Origin: Peptococcaceae bacterium BRH_c23
Lineage (GTDB): Bacteria > Bacillota_B > Desulfitobacteriia > Desulfitobacteriales > Desulfitobacteriaceae
NCBI GenBank assembly: GCA_000961805.1
Contig: LADV01000037.1
Coordinates: 1 to 44,457, forward strand
Reading direction: 5' to 3'
DNA: 44,457 bases
Shown here: positions 41,865 to 44,457 of the stretch, piece by piece
How positions within the stretch are numbered: the stretch's first letter is position 1
Layout of the letters: each line of letters starts with the position of its first letter
Notes under the pieces: model-generated
What the model saw: only the letters and a program-made list of their open reading frames with translations
The model's database searches: none
Told to the model about the DNA's origin: nothing
Position numbers and translations under genes: made by a program

Positions 41865-41905
41865 ACAAGGGTTGAATTTTTGAGATTCAACCCTTGTATT
41901 TATTC
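41865..41905 (+). terminator. Terminator after ptsI
   Basis: ACAAGGGTTGAAT at 41865-41877 pairs perfectly with ATTCAACCCTTGT at 41885-41897, followed by ATTTATT. It separates ptsI from hprK, so hprK has its own promoter or depends on read-through. Confidence 0.92.
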
Positions 41906-41927
41906 TCGTTAGAAAGAAGGGGGAACA

Positions 41928-42809
41928 TTGCTTACGGTACGCCAGTTAGTTGAGGAATTTAAATTTGAGGTTCAAGCCGGACATGAGGGATTAAACAAAG
42001 AAATTTCGGACTACAGCTTAAAGCGTCCGAGTGCAGAATTGGCGGGATATTTAGCGCATTTAACTCCCCAGCGCCTGCAAGTGTATGGGAGGACTGAGTT
42101 AGGACTCATCCAGCAATATGAAGAGACAGTACGGCTCGCACATCTGGCCCAAGTGATGGTGGCAGGAGTCCCCTGCGTGATCATCACCCGAGGATTGATG
42201 ATCCCCAGTGAGTTTATTGAATTAGCCGAGGAGCGCAACATCCCTCTCTTAACAACTTACCGATCGACGACCCAACTTTTTTATCTGTTAATTCGCTACC
42301 TTACAAACCAGTTAGCTCCCCGTACCCTAGTCCACGGAGTGTTAGTCGACGTATACGGCGTCGGTGTTTTGATTACCGGTGAGAGTGGGATTGGCAAAAG
42401 TGAGGCGGCTTTAGAATTAATCAAAAGTGGTCATTTGTTGGTGGCTGATGATGCTGTGGAAGTTCGTCGGGTCGATGAAGAAAGTTTGCGAGGCGCTGCC
42501 CCTATTCGGATTAGGCACCTGCTTGAAGTGCGCGGTTTAGGAATTCTTGATGTAACGACCCTATTTGGGGCGGGTGCCGTACGAGATGAAAAAGATATCC
42601 AGTTTATCGTACACCTGGAAGAATGGCAGCAAGAAAAGTTATACGACCGGCTAGGAATTGATCCACCTCAGACACGGCAGATCTTAGGGATCTCAATTCC
42701 GGAGATCACCGTTCCTGTTCGTCCGGGGCGTAATCTAGCCACCATCATTGAAGTCGCAGTGATGCAAAGGCAAATACCCTCGTCAGGACACCCATTCCGT
42801 TCTTTTTAG
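41928..42809 (+). CDS. hprK: HPr kinase/phosphorylase
   Basis: TTG 41928 follows AGAAGGGGG by about six bases. The 293-residue protein has the variable N-terminal domain, catalytic His136 (LVHGVLVD), the P-loop GESGIGKS at 151-158, Asp174-Asp175 and the family signature EVRGLGILDV near 200. It phosphorylates HPr at Ser46 using ATP or pyrophosphate and reverses the reaction, controlling carbon catabolite repression. The usual length is 305-315, so it is slightly short, mainly at the C-terminus, but all key motifs are present. Placement right behind ptsH-ptsI gives the whole regulatory loop in one locus. Confidence 0.95.
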   Translation: MLTVRQLVEEFKFEVQAGHEGLNKEISDYSLKRPSAELAGYLAHLTPQRLQVYGRTELGLIQQYEETVRLAHLAQVMVAGVPCVIITRGLMIPSEFIELAEERNIPLLTTYRSTTQLFYLLIRYLTNQLAPRTLVHGVLVDVYGVGVLITGESGIGKSEAALELIKSGHLLVADDAVEVRRVDEESLRGAAPIRIRHLLEVRGLGILDVTTLFGAGAVRDEKDIQFIVHLEEWQQEKLYDRLGIDPPQTRQILGISIPEITVPVRPGRNLATIIEVAVMQRQIPSSGHPFRSF

Positions 42810-42890
42810 TCTGTTTGCAAAAGCATTGTCGTATTGCACCGGAGGTTGAGAATATCATTTAGTAGCTTAAATAAAGTTTAACTCAAGCAT

Positions 42891-42911
42891 TCGAGGTCGA
42901 GGTCGAGGTCG
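42891..42911 (+). repeat. Hexamer tandem repeat TCGAGG x3.5
   Basis: Three full TCGAGG units plus TCG, about 80 bases after hprK. The same word is frequent in the TCGA-rich spacer at 15152-15380, so the two intergenic repeats may belong to one family. Confidence 0.8.
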
Positions 42912-42972
42912 TTGTGCAAACGCCTCCCGATGTTTATTAAATCCAAATTTTCACTTAATAAGAAATAAGATT

Positions 42973-43020
42973 AAATCTCGCATTTCTCCATTAAAAAATG
43001 ACAGAAAGCGAGATTTTTTC
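42973..43020 (+). terminator. Terminator downstream of hprK
   Basis: AAATCTCGC at 42973-42981 pairs with GCGAGATTT at 43008-43016, with ATTTCT/AGAAA pairing inside, followed by a T-run. Confidence 0.8.
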
Positions 43021-43335
43021 ACTAATTTAAAAGGCAGTTCTCGGGTCAAAAAGTAATTAAATCAACTATTTTGACTAAATATTTGTATTAATTGTCGTAA
43101 TTTCCAAAGATTATTCGATAAGAATTTGGAGGAATTACCCGATAAAATAAAGGGAAAAATCGACAATATATTGAATTAAAAGAATATTATAAAATTTTAT
43201 AAGGTAAAATAACCCAACAATATCATTAGTAACTTCCTACCTTTTAAAGAGCAATATTTTTTAAAAATAGATAATCAATATATTACTGTCTAAATAAGGC
43301 CCCTAAATATGTGATTCAAGGAGGCCAAAGAAGAT

Positions 43336-44457
43336 ATGAAAAGGCAAAATTTAATTAACAATTCGTGGTTGCGACTTATCTTGGTAGTTTTGTTAATTGG
43401 AACATTATTCTTAGCTGAAGAGTCTATGATGAAAAAAACCATCCTCATTGGCTTCGCTGCTCAATTGACCGGTGTTCAAGCTGAATTGGGAGTTCAAGAA
43501 CGAAACGGAGTTCAAATGGCGCTAGAGACGATTAACGCAACGGGTGGTGTTGACGGACGTAAGATCGAATTGATCATACGTGATGATCATGGTATCCCTG
43601 AAAAGGCTCAGGCTGCCGATCGTGAGCTGATTAAGGCTGGGGTACTTGCCATCATTGGTCATACAACCAGTGAGCAAACACTTGCAGGGTTGGAGGTAAC
43701 AAACCCTGCTAAAGTCGTATTGCTTGGTCCAACTGTCTCAACTCCAGATCTGAGTGGTATAGATGATTATTTTTTTCGAGTTTATCCTTCATTCAAAAAC
43801 AGCGCTCAAGCTTTCGCCCAATATATCTATCAACGAAGTGGAATAACCCGGCTGGCCATTATTTATGATAGTGACAATGCTGCATACTCCAAGACTTATT
43901 GCTCAACCTTTTCTAGTAAATACCAGTCTATGGGCGGTGCGATAACAAGTGAAATCAGCTTTTCTTCGGTGGCACAGTCGGACTTTTCCCCATTACTCTT
44001 GAAGTTGAGTGCGAGCAAAGCGGAAGGACTGCTTATTATCGCTTCAGATATTGATACGGCACTCATTGCTCAAAGAACCCGCCTTATGGGCTGGCAGACC
44101 CCACTATTTACCTCGTGTTGGGCTCCGACAAAAACCCTGATCAACAATGGCGGCCAAGCAGTTGAAGGGATAAAATTCGAACAAGCCTATGCATTAACCA
44201 GCCAATCACCGACTTTGTTGGATTTCCAAGCCCGTTATCAAACCAGGTTTGGACAGGCCCCTTCCTTCGGTGCCGCTCTTGCTTATGACTCCTTCCTAGT
44301 ATTGGCAGCTGCTCTGGAAAAGACCGGAGGAAGGCCTGAAGGATTACGACAAGCGTTGCTAGAAACACATGATTTTCAGGGGCTGATGAATACGTTCTCT
44401 TTTGATCGCTTCGGCGATGTTGAGCGGCCCATATATTTAAGCACCATTCGTGACGGT
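43336..44457 (+). CDS. Peripla_BP_6 (branched-chain amino-acid-type) binding domain protein, 3'-truncated by the window edge
   Basis: The frame is open from ATG 43336 to the last base (374 codons). An N-terminal hydrophobic helix (LRLILVVLLIGTLFLAEE) lacks a lipobox Cys and a clear cleavage site. It is followed by a type-I periplasmic binding fold: ILIGFAAQLTGVQAELG, GVQMALETINATGGVDGRKI, IIGHTTSEQTLAG, YFFRVYPS and a FGAALAYDSFLVLAAAL block. LivJ-like receptors are normally lipoproteins in Gram-positives. The absence of a lipobox suggests a membrane-anchored receptor that continues into a signalling domain (kinase, GGDEF or chemoreceptor) beyond the window. That last point is inference. Confidence 0.78.
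   Translation, partial: MKRQNLINNSWLRLILVVLLIGTLFLAEESMMKKTILIGFAAQLTGVQAELGVQERNGVQMALETINATGGVDGRKIELIIRDDHGIPEKAQAADRELIKAGVLAIIGHTTSEQTLAGLEVTNPAKVVLLGPTVSTPDLSGIDDYFFRVYPSFKNSAQAFAQYIYQRSGITRLAIIYDSDNAAYSKTYCSTFSSKYQSMGGAITSEISFSSVAQSDFSPLLLKLSASKAEGLLIIASDIDTALIAQRTRLMGWQTPLFTSCWAPTKTLINNGGQAVEGIKFEQAYALTSQSPTLLDFQARYQTRFGQAPSFGAALAYDSFLVLAAALEKTGGRPEGLRQALLETHDFQGLMNTFSFDRFGDVERPIYLSTIRDG

Larger units (their letters stand above)
42810..43335. other. AT-rich gap with a hexamer repeat and a terminator
   Basis: No gene is seen in these 526 bases. TCGAGG is repeated three and a half times at 42891-42911. A terminator hairpin lies at 42973-43020. The region beyond is strongly AT-rich and probably holds the promoter of the last gene, but no clear -35/-10 pair stands out. 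Confidence 0.5.

Overview
The window looks like chromosomal DNA of a Gram-positive, low-to-mid GC anaerobe of the class Clostridia. Gene style and content suggest the Peptococcaceae/Desulfitobacteriaceae (Desulfosporosinus- or Desulfitobacterium-like), but this is inference from family content, not a database match. Supporting traits are strong GGAGG-type ribosome sites, many GTG/TTG starts, HprK plus a Ser46 HPr, sigma-54 regulation, CWB2 cell-wall anchors and a relic of a membrane-bound [NiFe]-hydrogenase cytochrome b.

Region 1 (1-7.6 kb) is a loose set of small genes and relics: the end of a DUF1456 protein, a metallophosphoesterase, two tandem DUF155 (RMD1/YagE) membrane proteins, small hypothetical genes, fragments of DUF1848 and of an ABC permease, and an orphan arginine-deiminase/DDAH-fold protein.

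Region 2 (7.9-28.9 kb) is the most unusual part. A MoxR-DUF58-vWA membrane operon (large exported protein, ABC ATPase, ABC-2 permease, Gly/Ser-rich coiled-coil protein, MoxR ATPase, DUF58, BatA-like vWA, vWA/GATase-like protein) has been partly duplicated. Copy 1 is complete from the large exported protein to DUF58, and its vWA gene is cut off just after the vWA domain. The stop codon overlaps the start of a CWB2-anchored subtilisin. About 5 kb of cargo follows: the subtilisin, a secreted protein with an Ala/Gly-rich hydrophobic segment, a two-helix small membrane protein, an inverted-repeat-bounded element and decayed genes. Copy 2 then starts again. Its first gene is frameshifted and joined in frame to the last codons of DUF58, so about 6.4 kb is missing relative to copy 1. 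It continues with an intact vWA gene and the final 968-residue vWA gene. One full gene set therefore survives, assembled from both copies.

Region 3 (29-35.8 kb) is a self-contained amino-acid uptake circuit. A histidine kinase with an extracellular SBP_bac_3 domain and a sigma-54 NtrC-type regulator precede a canonical -24/-12 promoter. That promoter lies in front of an amino-acid ABC transporter (binding lipoprotein, permease, ATPase). A hydrogenase cytochrome b relic lies just downstream.

Region 4 (36-42.8 kb) is a fructose PTS locus with the whole phosphorelay and its regulatory kinase in one run: DeoR-type FruR, FruK, EIIA, EIIBC, HPr, enzyme I, then HprK behind a terminator. Three phased repeats at the fruR promoter are candidate operators.

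The window ends inside a gene encoding a Peripla_BP_6 (branched-chain-amino-acid-type) binding domain with an uncleaved-looking N-terminal helix. It may continue into a signalling protein. No tRNA, rRNA, CRISPR array or intact transposase was recognised.
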